Source: Strigops habroptila
Taxonomy: Eukaryota; Chordata; Aves; Psittaciformes; Psittacidae
Length of the DNA: 64,000 nucleotides
Assembly (NCBI RefSeq): GCF_004027225.2
Contig: NC_044277.2
Span: 28,782,995-28,846,994 of the forward strand
Direction of reading: 5' to 3'
The first letter of the stretch is position 1. Each line of letters starts with the position of its first letter. A program made the translations under genes and the position numbers. This document shows, in pieces, positions 35,902-48,700 of the stretch. The notes beneath the pieces were generated by a model. It saw only the letters and a program-made list of their open reading frames with translations. It had not been told where the DNA came from and searched no databases.

Positions 35902-38900
35902 GTAAGTATAAACTATTTACAAATAAAGTTTTTTATAGAGCCTAGTGTGTATATATGTGTATATATTTTGAAGGAGTTTGATGTTAGATATTCTTCTGAG
36001 GAGTATTTTGTCAAAAAAACATAAACTAGCAGAGTTGTTCAGTGATGCTCAAGATTGGAGTGTCTTTCATGTTTACAGCTTGGTTAATTTAAGAAAACAA
36101 CTTTGCACTTTTCTTTGGAGCAGAGTCTGCTTAAAGACTAAGGAGTATCTTTTTATTCCTTAAATTTGATTAAAAAAAATATTCTGAATTGTGTTAAACA
36201 AAGAGGATCTCTGATTTTCCCCTTACACTGCATTTGTCTACCACCTGAAAGCAGTTGACAGTCTTTCTTGCCCTATCAGTTTTATGCATTGGCTTGTTAT
36301 TGGCACCAGGTACCATATCATGTTCTATACATGAAGATTGCTTTTCTTCTATAAATAAGAAGCATCCCTTGCAGTGTGATACTTGACCCACTTGTGATCT
36401 AAGAGGGCTTAGAACAAGAAAGAATTTGCACATCTTGGCAGAGCTTCAGTGTAAGAGTGGTTACCAAATGTTCAGTTTTTGGTAGTTCTACTTCCTACAG
36501 TCGAATGCTGTTGCAGCCAGACAAGATGGCACATGTACTGATTCTGTCCCCTGGAGCTGTAGAATCTGCGGAACATTGTCCCTGCAATGACCTCATTGAA
36601 GTCTTCCCTCAGAAAATCTTTCTGTGTTGCAGTAAAATACTTCTGTGGGCTGTGAGGCATGGATTCTTGCTTAAGCTGATTCTGATAGTTGTAAGATCAT
36701 AAATGCAGAGTCTGGCTAAAAATAGCTGACTTACTTAAGCTTAGGCTTAAGTGTTTCATTCAACTCTGGTACTTAAATTTATAAATCAAAAACTTGTCCT
36801 AACAAAATGGAACTTGGTTTTATGTACCACTGGATCTTTTTGTAGTATGCAAATTTAAGGTCACAAAAAAGTTTGTGCTGAGTAGGAACTGGAGATAGAT
36901 GCAACGGTAAGCCCCAGGTCCTGCAATTAAATCCAGGTTTTGTCACTGCTTGTGTTTCTGTTTTGTACATGCAGTATAGAAAATGATAGTAAAAATGATG
37001 CTCAAATTTTTAGGAAAATTAGTATTTTCCATAAATGGATTTTTTTTTCTTTCTTGTTTTTTTTAACAGATAATCTGTGGAGCACTCAAAGAAGAAATAT
37101 CTGTTATGACTAAAAGTTCACCAGTAGATCTCGTGACAGAAACTGATCAAAAAGTAGAAAACTTCATTATTTCTTTGTTAAAAGAAAAGTATCCTTCTCA
37201 CAGGTACAGCATCTTATCAATACACTTTTGATAGGAGAAGGGGAGAGGTGTCTGGAAGAAGAAGAAAATGGAAGGTTTATGATTGTGCTTGTTAAAATTT
37301 CGTTATGATTGGCGTGCTGGAAAGTTACAGAAATCTCTCTTACCCTCATTAAGTATTTTAGAGTAGTTGTGGGTTGACATTTTGTCCAGGGCTGTAGTAG
37401 AAAACCAGGGTGTCCCCCCGGTCTACTGACAGGAGTTTAGCCTTGCTCAAGATATGCACTGACAGTCGCTTCCGCTTGAGCCAGCTGTAAATACATTCGT
37501 GTTGGAGAATCAGCGGTGGCCCCAAGATACCTGGAACCCAAATTTCTTGTCTCCTGTTGGCTGTTGAAGTTAACATGCCTTTGCTATCCGTGCAGGATGG
37601 GTCCCCTGGTACCATGTGTGCCTTTGGAAGTTAACATGCCTTTGCTGTCTGTGCAGGATGGGTCCTGTGGTACCGTGTGTGCCTTTGGGAAATCTCATAC
37701 AATTTAAGAACATCAAACGTGCTTAAAAGAAGACAGGATCTTCTGATTCTTTAAGTGTGTCATACAAATTACTGATTTTTTTTTTAATTCCTTCCCCCCC
37801 GCCTTTTTTTTTTTCCTCCCCCTGCCCTTCCTCCCCCTGAAATAAATCTATTCTTGAAGGGATAATTGTGTGTATTTCACTTACTTTTACTTACATAGAA
37901 TCATGGAATCAACTAGGTTGGAAAAGACCTTTAAGATCAAGTCCAACCGTTACCCCAGGATTGCCATATATGGGACTTTCTCTCCCATTTTGACATAACG
38001 ACTAAAGTTTAATACAATTTCCTTAAAGTGGGTTTGCTAATTTTTCTTACATTTTCTTCAAGACTTTATTACTGTAGCTGTATATGTGAAATCTAATAAA
38101 TATGCATAGATTTGGAACAACTGAGGTGATGCAAAATTTCAGTAACCCAGTTAAATTAGTGTAAGCATACAGACTTGTGGAATGACCTTGACATAACAGT
38201 TTCTGTGATATTGATAAATGATAAAAATTTTAGGATATTTTAGCTTCTTTTTATGTTACATAATTGATACCACGTTAGACATACTGGTGTTGAACAACTT
38301 CTAATGAATTATTCATCCACCTAAATAACTATTCAGTCTCTTATCTTTGTGAAGATCTGTCACATGCCCTTTCTTTCTAAGCAATCATCTTCACTTCCAT
38401 AGTTAATCATAAAACCCCTAGTCAATATTAAAGGGACCTTATTTGTTTACTATCAGCAGTTCTGATTTTACGTGTTTGTGGAGGAAAGCATGTGTTTGCA
38501 TACTTTTCATAGGTTGAGTAATATGTGATAAATTTATAAACATGCAAAAGGCACAGAAAAGAATTCCACCCACTCAGACTCATCCCAATAATTTTGCAGT
38601 TGAAAATAAACACTTTCATGTGCAGCTAAAACTGTGAAATTTGGGTTCCTGTAGCGCTGTGCCTTGTGTGGCTTTTGGGTTGAGCATGTACTCTGCTGTC
38701 GTCTTCAGGAGGAGCTCTGGTTTGGATTTCATCCCTTTATCACTTTACCGTTTTGTAATGCTTGTAAAACTAAACAGTTTTGAGATTTAACTCTCTGTCA
38801 TACTTGAACTGAAATCAGACTGCAATTCAACTGTTACTGCAGTGGTCTAACTAGATGTGTATGACCACAAAGGCGTTCTTCAGTTAAACAAGCTAAAGAG

Positions 38901-41900
38901 TAGTGTTTTATAGCACAAATAAACTGAAAGGTGTAAGTAGCTACAGATACTCTGACCAAAATTTGATGATGCTGTTACTGGAAAAAAATGATGAAAACTT
39001 CAGTGTTCTGCATGCTGAATTTCAATATTGGATATTAAAATGCGAAGTTCTCTTCCCTGCGTACTGTGCTTATCTCTGACGTCATAAATATTGATGCAAG
39101 CTTGGTCAGATGTGGTTGGTGCTTTCCAGATAAATTGTGTGTTTCTCAGCTTTTTACATTTGATCACTGGTGGTACAAAAACCTGCATCTCACTGTAAGA
39201 ACTTTACTTTCAAGGACAGTGTTGCAATTCAGACATTTTAATTTCTTTGTACCTTTTAAATGTGTTTGCTGCTCTAGCTTCATTGGAGAAGAATCTGTTG
39301 CAGCTGGAGAGGGCAGCATTTTGACAGATAACCCCACATGGATTATAGACCCTATTGATGGAACTACCAACTTCGTACACAGGTCCACCTTTCATTTCTT
39401 TGTTAGCAACTTCAGCCTTTTTTTCTTTTTCCAGTTCTATGAAATTAAGGTTTTTCTCACTTTTAAATTGCTTTAAAAGAGATATTATGAACTTGTTAAT
39501 AGTTACAAGTTGTTATTTTGATTTACTAAGAGCTATGGGACATTTTTTGTAATAATTTTAGTATTCCTGTAAGAACTGTAATAGTCTCCCTCTGCAACAA
39601 ACAGCAGTTGTTCCATGAGCAGCCTGTACTACATAGCAGGGGTCAGCAGCCTTTAGCACAGGTGCCGAATACAGGTGGGCAGTTTTTAACAGTAAAGCAA
39701 CAAGACTCATAATTAGGAGTTGCAGCATCTTCAGAGGGGTGATAACAGCTTCAAGTGCTGATTGCTAAGAAATTTCAAACTCATTGAGATCTAGGAGCTG
39801 CTACCATGAAAGGAAGCAGAATATTACCAGTAATTGTCTAGTGGTATTTTGCACCAGGATGAGGAAGGGGATTTCAGTGTAATGCTGCCTCCCTATTCCT
39901 TCTGTCTAAAACATGATATATTTTGGCCCTGATGAGTTTTTTCTGAGCGTACTTGACTCCAATTTTGAAATGACTGCCACTGTGTGCACCACAGCTTTAA
40001 ACAGCTGCTGAATCCTGCTAAATAACATGTTCAAAAGCTATAAAAAAATCTATTCTGCTGGATTTACAGACTTAAAACTCTATTTTTTTTGCAGCTAGTA
40101 AATAGAGCGAATGTTTTGGAACTGCAAATTTTGAAGAGTAAAAATATTAAATGGTTGATTGTTAAAAACTTAGACTGAGATGCAGTGCACCCTGTCCTGT
40201 ATAGTCCCACTGCCTTTACTCTTCCCCCGCATCCTTCCTTCTTGCTTCAATATCTGTCTTTTTCATTGCTTTGGTGGAGAAAGTGGAGGTGGAGGAAAAG
40301 GTGACTTGCTTTTTTTGACAAGACCGTTTTGGCCAGCTTGTTCCTTATGGTTAGTAGCGCAGAGGCTTGCTTGTATTCTTTGGCTATAAAATGTCAGTCC
40401 CTGAGCTAGTAAGAGTTGTAACAGGGATGACAGTCCCTAAGCTGTAACAGACTTAGTTTCAGTGGGTGGAATAGCATGTATTTTAAATGGTAATTGGTGT
40501 TGTTTGGTCTATTTTCATAGCAAATTGTGCAAGTTTCAGAAAACTAATATTTCCTATATAGTCCAGGGGTTTTTTTTAAATATACATTACATTTAACTGA
40601 ACATTGTTTTCATTAAAAGTAAGCATGGTAATGAAAGAAGCATAGTATCTCACTGTAAATTAGTGAAATGTTTTGTTTTGTAGGTTTCCATTTGTGGCAG
40701 TTTCAATTGGCTTTGTTGTAAACAAAAAGGTATACTTTTTATTACTTAATATCTAATAAATCAAAACCAAATTAATTCCTTGTTGCTAACTATAACTAAG
40801 ATATGTGTTTTCACAATAAATAGGAAGAAAGGGAAAAAAATGCCAAGGTACTTTTACTTTTTCTTGCAGATAGAGTTTGGAATTGTGTATAGTTGTGTAG
40901 AAGACAAGATGTATACTGCCAGAAAAGGAAAAGGTTCATTTTGCAATGGTCAGAAACTTCAAGTATCAGGCCAAAAAGGTAATTTGGACTGAGTAGCTTA
41001 TTTCTGATAATTACATTTATTTTTGCATCAACAAAATCAACATCAACAAATGAGGCATCAACAGTTTTAGACCTGGATATGTTCCTGTTTCTTAGCTCTT
41101 AATTTTGTTTTGCAAAGAGGCTGGTTTTGGCCATGGGTTGTTTGGCTTAGAGAAACATAGCATGTGTTTCTTTGATGCATATAGTATGCTTCTGATCTTT
41201 GCAGAATCAGGACTCAGCAATTGAAGATTTTATTCCCTGTGTGGTTGTGGTTCTTTGTTTGGTTTTAATTAGTTGTATGTCTATAATCCTTCTGTGATTG
41301 TTCTTTGGAGTCTGTAACAAATCTACCAAACAATTCAACTTCTTCCAGGTGTGAACTAGTGATTTAAATCAGTGTCACTCTTGTAGACTTACTACCCTTC
41401 GTAAAGTAAAATCCACACTTAAAGTGGAACCTTTAAAGATCTGAGGACTGTTCTAATTTTTATAGCAATAGAATTTTATTTACTAACGGCACTGATTAAT
41501 GTATATGCACAGTTGAACCAGGTCATGCTTTGTTTGCAGTACTTTTTCCCCTGCCATTTTCCATGCAAAAAGAGAATTTTATACATTCAATATGTGCAAT
41601 ATTTATATTAATATACACATTATTCAGTCTTGTAAGAAAGCAGTAAACTCTGCTAATTACTGTTACTATGTTAGTTGTTCTAAAAGTGAGGTTTTATTTC
41701 TTTTCCAGACATTACAAAATCCCTTTTAGTAACAGAATTGGGATCAAATCGTGATCCAGAGACTATAAAAATAATTCTTTCTAACATGGAAAGGCTTCTG
41801 AGTATTCCTATTCACGGGTAAGACATTTCGTATTTTTTATACTTGCTGATAGTGTTAATATTGTAAATATGATTGGTTGCATTACACCTTAAATGCAAAA

Positions 41901-44035
41901 TATGATTTAAGTGTTTTTGTCTAGTAGCTTCTGCAGAGAAACTCTAGTAAGTGTGTTTAACTTTTTCAAGCTGGGACATATATAAGAGAACCCTAAGAGC
42001 CACTATTGAGTAGCAAAGCATGTTTGGTTTTGTAGGACTAAAAAGCATTATATTTATTAGTTAAAAAAAATAAAATACAAGTTTGTGCATTTTCTCCCCT
42101 CCCCCACAAACAGATGAAGAGTAAAACTGGATAAACAGAAGCTGTATTACATTTCTTAGTTTCCTTTCCCTGTAGTAATCAATATCATTGTTTTGGTTGG
42201 GTTTTTTTTTTTAATATGTGTCAGAAGACAAAAGTAGATCTCACTTTTCTCTTTCAATACTGTACAATTTTAATTTGTCCAAGTAGTTGAAATTGTCCAT
42301 AAACTGCTCTTAATTTGGTTGCATTCCCTGCTTCCTCTCCTCCAGAAATGTAGCCAAAGCCGACATATCCACAAACCATTTTATGTCTAAAAGTGGTTTC
42401 AGTAGACAGTTTTTTATTACTCAATGGTACTCATGTTTCTGATCAAAAAGGGGCTGTAGTTTTATGCTGAGATTCTCAGGAGTCTTGTTTTGACACTTAA
42501 CATGTAGATTTATTTTTTTTCTACTTCCAAAAAGTCTTCTGATGTCACTAAAGAATATATAATAAATTGTAAGTAGGGAGTATGTTTTAGGTCTGTTGTC
42601 AGTTCAACTTTGATATTCTATTTGTAAACAATAAATTGAGATTGGAGTTGATTTAGTTGCTTCTTGCAATACCTTAGCTCCTATCAGTTTACATTTTAAT
42701 GTACATTTTACTGATAATTGAAATAACTGCAATTATTTGTACAAGTCACGCTTACTAAGTGCATCAACATTTCCAGAAGAAACTGGGATTTGTAACACAA
42801 GGGTTTTGATGAGGTTATCCAAATTTAGACCAAATTTATGCTGTGTAACTTATTCTTTCTGATTACTGCTGTTAGGGTTTTTTGTAAGTCAGAGATGCCT
42901 GCTGAGCATGGCCAAAGAAACTGAAGTAAGTGCTTTTTCAACACTGAGAGCAGTGTACACTCCACTTGAATTCTCGTATTCAAAAAGCAAAGCAGAATAT
43001 CTGTTACTATTCCATGGATAGGCATCTTCCATAATATGTTTTAGGTTAAGAAGTTATTTAAGATGTCTTTTCACTTTAAACCAAAATTGTTTAACAGAAC
43101 TCATAAATGTGATTTCTGGAAATTGTCTATATTTGGAGAGCTTTTCAAGCTGTTTAAGCAAAACTTCATTCACGCTTTTTTGTTTCACTGCATCACATTT
43201 TCACATCTATCACATTTTGTCTAGCTCAGTTCACTTTGCGTACGATACTTCTGTGTTCTCCATGCAGTGTACACAGGCACTGTGGCTTTCGGACAAACTG
43301 TTCTCAGTTAAAAGAATCATCTGTCTCCTTTAGGATTAGAGCCGTTGGTACAGCAGCTGTGAACATGTGCCTCGTGGCAACGGGTGGAGCTGATGCCTAT
43401 TATGAAATGGGCATTCACTGCTGGGACATGGCAGGGGCTGGAATCATTATTACTGAAGCAGGCGGAGTACTGCTAGATGTATCGGGTAAATACGCTGCAT
43501 GCGTGGTACTTTTTTGTCCCTTTAAATAGCTAATTGGGAGCATAACATAGCTGAAATGAGAAAGCAAAGAGGTTTTTCAATCCTTTTTCCAAGTTACCAC
43601 TATTGAACAGAGTTCCCATCCAGTTAATAGATTAAGAGTCAATTGTATGTTCTTAAGCTACAAGACAGCCTTTAGTCCCTTTGCTGAGCACCTGGAAGAG
43701 TGAAAAAAAAGATAGTAAGCAAGCACTGAAGAGAATTTAAATGTAGCTCATACAAGGTACCAGTTGTGTTAAATGGGTTTTTCTCCAGGGGCAAAACTTG
43801 GTCCTAAATAGTAATGTATCATTTACACTTGATTTTTTTTTCCAGTGCTCGTTTTCTTATTAACTTTTAATTTTATCCAGATACAAGCTGATTACTTTGC
43901 TTGCTTTGATTTCTAGGTGGACCATTTGATTTGATGTCTCGAAGAATAATTGCAGCAAGCAGTCAGGCTATAGGAGAACGAATAGCCAAAGCACTTCAAA
44001 TAATTCCTCTGAAAAGGGATGATGCAACTAACTGA
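35839..44035 (+). CDS. IMPA1: Inositol monophosphatase 1
   Basis: IMPA1 is a cytosolic, magnesium-dependent, lithium-sensitive enzyme that hydrolyses inositol monophosphates to free myo-inositol, feeding phosphoinositide signalling. Eight coding exons join in frame: 35839-35901, 37070-37203, 39278-39382, 40684-40729, 40870-40978, 41709-41817, 43334-43485, 43917-44035; 837 nt, 278 residues (human 277). Metal ligands are at the expected places: E70 in GEES, D90 and D93 in [12 protein letters not shown], and D220 in HCWDMAGAG. The protein starts [20 protein letters not shown] and ends [11 protein letters not shown]. All introns are GT-AG. The gene looks fully functional and is likely transcribed from the CpG island at 34 kb. 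Confidence 0.98.
35902..37069 (+). other. IMPA1 intron 2
   Basis: About 1.2 kb. Open frames at 36194-36433 (minus) and 36457-36702 (plus) lack family features. No repeat was recognised. Confidence 0.7.
37070..37203 (+). CDS. IMPA1: IMPA1 second coding exon
   Basis: 134 nt, residues 22-65 plus two bases of Ser66. It includes [15 protein letters not shown], the lithium-sensitive family's first motif. Acceptor TTTTTTAACAG, donor GTACAG. Confidence 0.96.
37566..37687 (+). repeat. Tandem duplication, two 61-bp copies
   Basis: 37566-37626 and 37627-37687 both begin GAAGTTAACATGCCTTTGCT and end GTGCCTTTG. They differ at about five of 61 positions. The sequence around it is not a repeat I recognise. 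Confidence 0.95.
37893..37968 (-). repeat. CR1 LINE 3' tail, antisense
   Basis: Reads CATAGAATCATGGAATCAAC, TAGGTTGGAAAAGACCTTTA, AGATCAAGTCCAACCGTTAC, the reverse complement of the CR1 3' end. Only about 75 bp remain. Confidence 0.88.
39278..39382 (+). CDS. IMPA1: IMPA1 third coding exon (active site)
   Basis: 105 nt, residues 66-100 plus two bases of Arg101. It carries E70 and the motif [12 protein letters not shown] with D90 and D93. Acceptor TGCTCTAG, donor GTCCAC. Confidence 0.97.
39383..39636 (+). other. IMPA1 intron 4, first part
   Basis: Plain AT-rich intron DNA before the candidate hAT element. The part after it (40018-40683) is similarly plain. Confidence 0.65.
39637..40017. mobile_element. 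Candidate non-autonomous hAT element (MITE) in IMPA1
   Basis: 381 bp. The start CAGGGGTCAGCAGCCTTTAG resembles hAT/Charlie ends. The end reads AGCTTTAAACAGCTGCTGAA then TCCTG, roughly the inverse of the start. The flanking 8-mers, CTACATAG and CTAAATAA, match at six of eight positions, the right length for a hAT target duplication. No transposase frame is inside. An old, decayed copy or chance are the alternatives. Confidence 0.5.
40684..40729 (+). CDS. IMPA1: IMPA1 fourth coding exon (46 nt)
   Basis: Completes Arg101 and encodes [15 protein letters not shown] to residue 116. Acceptor GTTTTGTAG, donor GTATAC. Confidence 0.95.
40870..40978 (+). CDS. IMPA1: IMPA1 fifth coding exon
   Basis: 109 nt, residues 117-152 plus one base. 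It reads [20 protein letters not shown]. The preceding intron is only 140 bp. Acceptor TTCTTGCAG, donor GTAATT. Confidence 0.96.
40979..43333 (+). other. IMPA1 introns 6 and 7
   Basis: 40979-41708 and 41818-43333 are introns around the sixth coding exon (41709-41817). They are AT-rich, with T runs near 42204. No repeat family or extra exon was recognised. The next intron, 43486-43916, is likewise plain. Confidence 0.7.
41709..41817 (+). CDS. IMPA1: IMPA1 sixth coding exon
   Basis: 109 nt, residues 153-188 plus two bases. It reads [20 protein letters not shown]. Acceptor TTTTCCAG, donor GTAAGA. Confidence 0.95.
43334..43485 (+). CDS. IMPA1: IMPA1 seventh coding exon
   Basis: 152 nt, residues 189-239 plus one base. 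It carries D220 in [10 protein letters not shown] and the [20 protein letters not shown] motif. Acceptor TCCTTTAG, donor GTAAAT. Confidence 0.97.
43917..44035 (+). CDS. IMPA1: IMPA1 last coding exon with stop
   Basis: 119 nt, completing Gly240 and running [20 protein letters not shown] to TGA at 44033-44035. Acceptor GATTTCTAG. Confidence 0.96.
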
Positions 44036-45720
44036 ATGCCAAAGCTACACCTTAAATGTAATTATATAGTGTCTTATAGTCCAATGTGGTGGTTGTTCTA
44101 CACCTTGAACCTGATGAAAAAGATAGATAAATAGATGGTAGTCTTTCAGTATTGGCGTGACTGCTATGTAGTGTTTTGAGGTTGGACCAATGTTCTAAGT
44201 TAGCTTTTACTGTTAAGTATTTTATTTAACATCACAATTACATGAAGATCTATAAAAAGAAGCAAATATGTACTACTAATATTTTCAAGTTTTATACTGC
44301 AACGGAAGGGATAGCAAGAGTTTCTCTGATGTGTAGGTAAATAAAAATATCTAGTTCTGTCAGTGACAAACCAAAATTCACTGTCTTAACACCACATCAT
44401 CACATCAGATCCTGAACACAGAAAGATGAAGGCATTGCTCTTTATCCAGTCTTTCTCTAACTTGTCTGTTGTTTTCTTCAGTGTCATCAGTGTATCTGTT
44501 TCCTTATCTTGCTACAGTTTTTGTAGATGTGGTCCACACATTTCCAAACTTTTTTTAGTTGTTTGTAGTTTTGGCTCTAATTTTAAGCCTTTATTACTTA
44601 GCTATAATTGGTTTTGTAGTCATTGTTCTACCTTTCATATGGTAGATGAACACAGTCACTTCTTTAGCCTCTTAAGTGGCCAGCACACTTGCAAATTTAT
44701 TGCAGTTGAAAAAATAATACTTATTGTGCCAGAAAATGTATATCTCCCAGAAATAAGTTTTGAGCACACCTTCTATCACCAAATGAACTTAATGTCAATT
44801 AAGATGAAGTATGGTTTGCATTTGACCATTGGAATCAGCTGATACTAGGTCCTCAAATTTATTCTCAGCAGTTATAATTTGTGTTAATTTTGCTTGGGTT
44901 TCTCATGGATGAGTGTGTTTTAAAGTCTAAGGAATCATTACAATCCAAGAGAGTTTTCATTAAAATGCTGGCAAAAAAATAAGCCCATAGTACGTTTTTT
45001 TTACGTAATTTTCTTTAAGTTATGAAAGCAGTGACCAACCAGGATCAGGTTTCCCCTGTGTTATAGAGTGTACAGGCACAAAAGAAGATGCATATCTAAA
45101 CTTAAATGTTTTATAAATCTAAGAAATACTATTAATTTCATTCTTGGTGTCAGTTGTTCTGAACTTTGAAAACTATACTGGTTCTTCGAACTTTTGTATT
45201 AAGATTGTTAAAAGTATCAGTGTACTGTTCAAATAATTAATGCACTTTAAAAAAAAAAAAGGTTTAACTTAGATCAGTTTTTAGACTGATTTTTTCTGTG
45301 TCTAAAGTTTCCTAAAGAAAGTTGTCTCATTGGTGATCCAGTCAAGACACAGCAGTGCTTCGGAAAACCTGGCTTTGTAACTGCTGTTTTTGTTTTGGAA
45401 AATGGTGTTCTCTGTCTTGAAGTTTTAACATCTCATAAATTTCAGTCCTTTATATCTGTTGGTTTTTGCATACTTTGTAGAAATATTTAATTTGAAGTTG
45501 TATCTAATGTCAGATGAGTAACATTGACATCAGCTATTCAAAGGTCTTGTCAAACAGCCAGACTTACATTAATCGTACTTTTTAAATTCCCACTGACAAG
45601 GGTAGAAAAGTTTTGAGTATTTCACTGTAACTTAAATGAGGTGGTATCATAATTATTTCTTGAGAAGTATGTCTCCTATACCATTTCTGTGGCTTTTGTA
45701 TAATAAATTCTGCATAACTT
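44036..45720 (+). other. IMPA1: IMPA1 3' UTR (probable extent)
   Basis: AT-rich, without repeats, up to an AATAAA at 45702-45707. An open frame at 44426-44842 (138 codons) is hydrophobic but has no recognisable family and lies inside this UTR. An earlier AATAAA near 44339 could give a short form. Confidence 0.5.
45702..45707 (+). terminator. IMPA1: Candidate IMPA1 polyadenylation signal (AATAAA)
   Basis: Canonical hexamer in TTGTATAATAAATTCTGC, about 1.67 kb after the stop codon. The length is inferred only from the hexamer. Confidence 0.45.
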
Positions 45721-48700
45721 TTTAAAACTGATTTATTTGTGAGATAGAGACATGTCTAAAAAATAGTTGAGATGGGAGAACACATTTGAAATAAATATGC
45801 TTTAGCAGCAGCGGCTTCAGATGTGCTTCCTTTTGCAACATCCATCAGAGTACGGTGCTGCATCCCAGCAAGCTGGGTTTGTGGGCTTCAGACTTTCCCT
45901 GGGTTGAGCACTTTTTTCTTCTTGATGTACATAGATCATAAACCGTTGTGCCTTTAGATAAGTGGATTATGTTTACACCTGCAGGAAGTTTTTAAAGTGA
46001 AGATTCCAACACCTTGCAACGAGATGATGGTGCATTAATCATCTCCAACCTCAGAACTCAAACTTTACGGGCTATATTGGCTGTGATTTGTTTTGAAGGC
46101 CCATCAGCTGGTTGAAGCATGTAGGTTTCTTGCTGTTAGCTTTCCTAATAATGCTCTTCAAGGAAAACTGTGTATGAATTTCGTGTCTTGGCTCTCTCGC
46201 TCTATTTGATTGGAGACCAGCCTCTTTTTTTTTTTTACTCCATAAATGGCAGCTTTTATCAATTGTCTTTATTTTTAATGTCAGTCTCGCTTTCACGGGG
46301 ATCAGAAATCCCTGTTGTTTGCTGCTTTGCTAAGCGTTATCTTCTCAGATAACTCTTCATCTAATATTGGCCACTTCTTTCGTCATGTGAAAAGACACCA
46401 AAATGCAGTTAAAAAATTTAAAGGCATTTTCTTTTTTGTTCTGTGCTAGCCTGCAATTTTGGCAGATTTTTGTAGTAATCTGTTTTTCTAGTAAGACAGA
46501 GCAGTTATGATTGCTGTGTAATCAAAATGGTTTTGAGAGATTATATATGAAAGGTAGTTCCTGAATGTTCAGAACAATAATACCTGGTTTTGTTGCTTTG
46601 AAAGATGCAGTGACAGAATCATCTGAGAGAGTTATTTTTTTCTATATAATTTAAGATAAATTTATGTATTTACAAGATGTCTTGTTGCCCAGCAAAAGCT
46701 AATCAGAAAACTGGTTACCACAGAATGAACAGATAGACTGTGAAATTGAGATCACAAATATTCCTCATGAAGACATCAACAGTTCAGTACACAGGAAGCT
46801 TTCTTACACAGCTTTTCAGTGGCTAATTCATGACTTCAGATCGCAAATTTTGCTATGGTTTTAATCTCACCAAACTTAAAAGTACTAGAAGGAAGACATC
46901 AGGACAGATTCAGCAACTGGAGCAAGTGAAAAATTCTGAGAAATAACTGCTGAAAATTAAAGGATCATTACGGGCAAATTTAACCAGCCCCTTCATTTTT
47001 ACTTTGAGAATTTGACCAAATGGTCGACATCATCACTATGGTTGCTACAGAGCCTACTGCTATTCTTAACAAAGGTCTTCAGAGTAGGGGTGCTGATTTT
47101 TAGCCCAAGACTAAAACAATCAGTGCTACAAAATAGGTAATACTGATTTTTAGCACTAGTGTGTATGAAAAAGGGGAGGTAGCCTTAGTTTATTACCCTG
47201 GCTATTTGGTAGACTGCCACCTACCATCCCTGTTCACTAGCCTCCTCCATTAATTGATTTGCTGATAGTTTGTAATTGCTTGCTATGACAACCTGCAAAG
47301 CTTTGTTGCTTCTTCAAAGCAGGATTTTCCATGGATTCAATCCATCAGAGCTTTTCCCAGCATGAAATACTGCCAAAGTCAAAGTCATAAAAGGCTTCAG
47401 GTTCTCGTCCAACCCTGTTAAGCAACCCGGTGGAAAACCCCCAGTGGAATATGGACTATTCCTCATTATATCTGTGACCCAAAGCTATGATTTTAGTTCT
47501 GCATACTCTAATGCCTCAGTGTGAACTAGACATTCTAATATGACCTCAGTATAAAGCAATCTAAGGGCCTTCTCTTTCTTTTCTTGTGCTTCTTCCTGTC
47601 CTCCCCAGGTCAGCTGCTAATTCAGCTCTGTTCATTACCTGGGAGTGAAGTAATTGCTTCATAAGTCTGATCTTGTTGCTAAAGTGCTGACAGGCAACTC
47701 TCCAAGAACACATTGTTTTGGGATCTGCAGCAGTTGGCATGGCTTCCTTTGCACAAACTCCAGGCATCAGAAGGGTATTATCAGTGATACCTCAAGAGTC
47801 TCTCCCGGAGCCAGAGTCAGCCAAATCTGGGTAGTATGATCCATTCAATCTCTGGATTGTTGCTTGTCCTGCAGCAAAGGTGACAGCGAATATAGCGGGT
47901 CCCATCACTCTTCAGTATCTACTATCCTCGTACAAAGATCCACAGCTTCTGAAACATGAGCAGGAGCTTCTGAAATGTCCTCTTTGCCTGCTGTCCACTG
48001 TCTGCCTGCTACAACAAGGCAAACAAAATCTACATGCTACAAAGCCATACGTGACATTGGAACAAACTGGAGGACTGAACTCAGCTGAGAGTGCATTATG
48101 TCACTGTATTAGAGCTGTAAACTCTTGCCTATTTGAGGAGGATGGATTAGCTCTTCCACAGTAGAGCAGAAATAATTTCCTAGCACAATTTAAGCTAGTA
48201 AGGTGCTGAAAATTATGGTGTGTATATATATATATCCTGTTCCAGAAGCTTATTGCCTGTTGATGACTGCTACATTAGTCTGAGTTTATACATTGTGTGT
48301 CATACTTATTCTTGTTTTGCACAGTTGCAGTGATGGTTTTTACACCGGGATGATTCTCTCTCCACCAATGTTGCTTTAGCTAGGAATCAGGCCTTCTGTA
48401 CACCCATTGAAGTGAAAGGAAAAGAAGCCCAAAATACAACAGTAGCTACTGTACCACAGCAGGAGGGAAGAACAGAAGTCTACCCCTTTTTCTACAGTTT
48501 AGGGTTTATGTTTTGTTATGTCTGTCTTTAACTCAGGAGAGTTAAAGATACACTCACAACCATGTAAAACAGTTAATTGGGAGAATGTGATGCTACCTCA
48601 AATACTTGAGAACTAGTTTCACAGGAGCTCATCCTCAGCTTGCTGTGATAAATATTCCTCCCCTCGGAGAGGTAGCTCTGTACTATTTATTCTGCCTCTG

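Larger units (their letters stand above)
37204..39277 (+). other. IMPA1 intron 3
   Basis: About 2.1 kb, holding a 61-bp tandem duplication (37566-37687), a pyrimidine-rich stretch near 37780-37840, and a CR1 tail (37893-37968). The rest is unremarkable. Confidence 0.7.

Noticed and set aside
44426..44842. 138-codon plus-strand frame after IMPA1
   Set aside because: It lies in the probable 3' UTR, has no recognisable domain, and its composition is that of AT-rich non-coding DNA.
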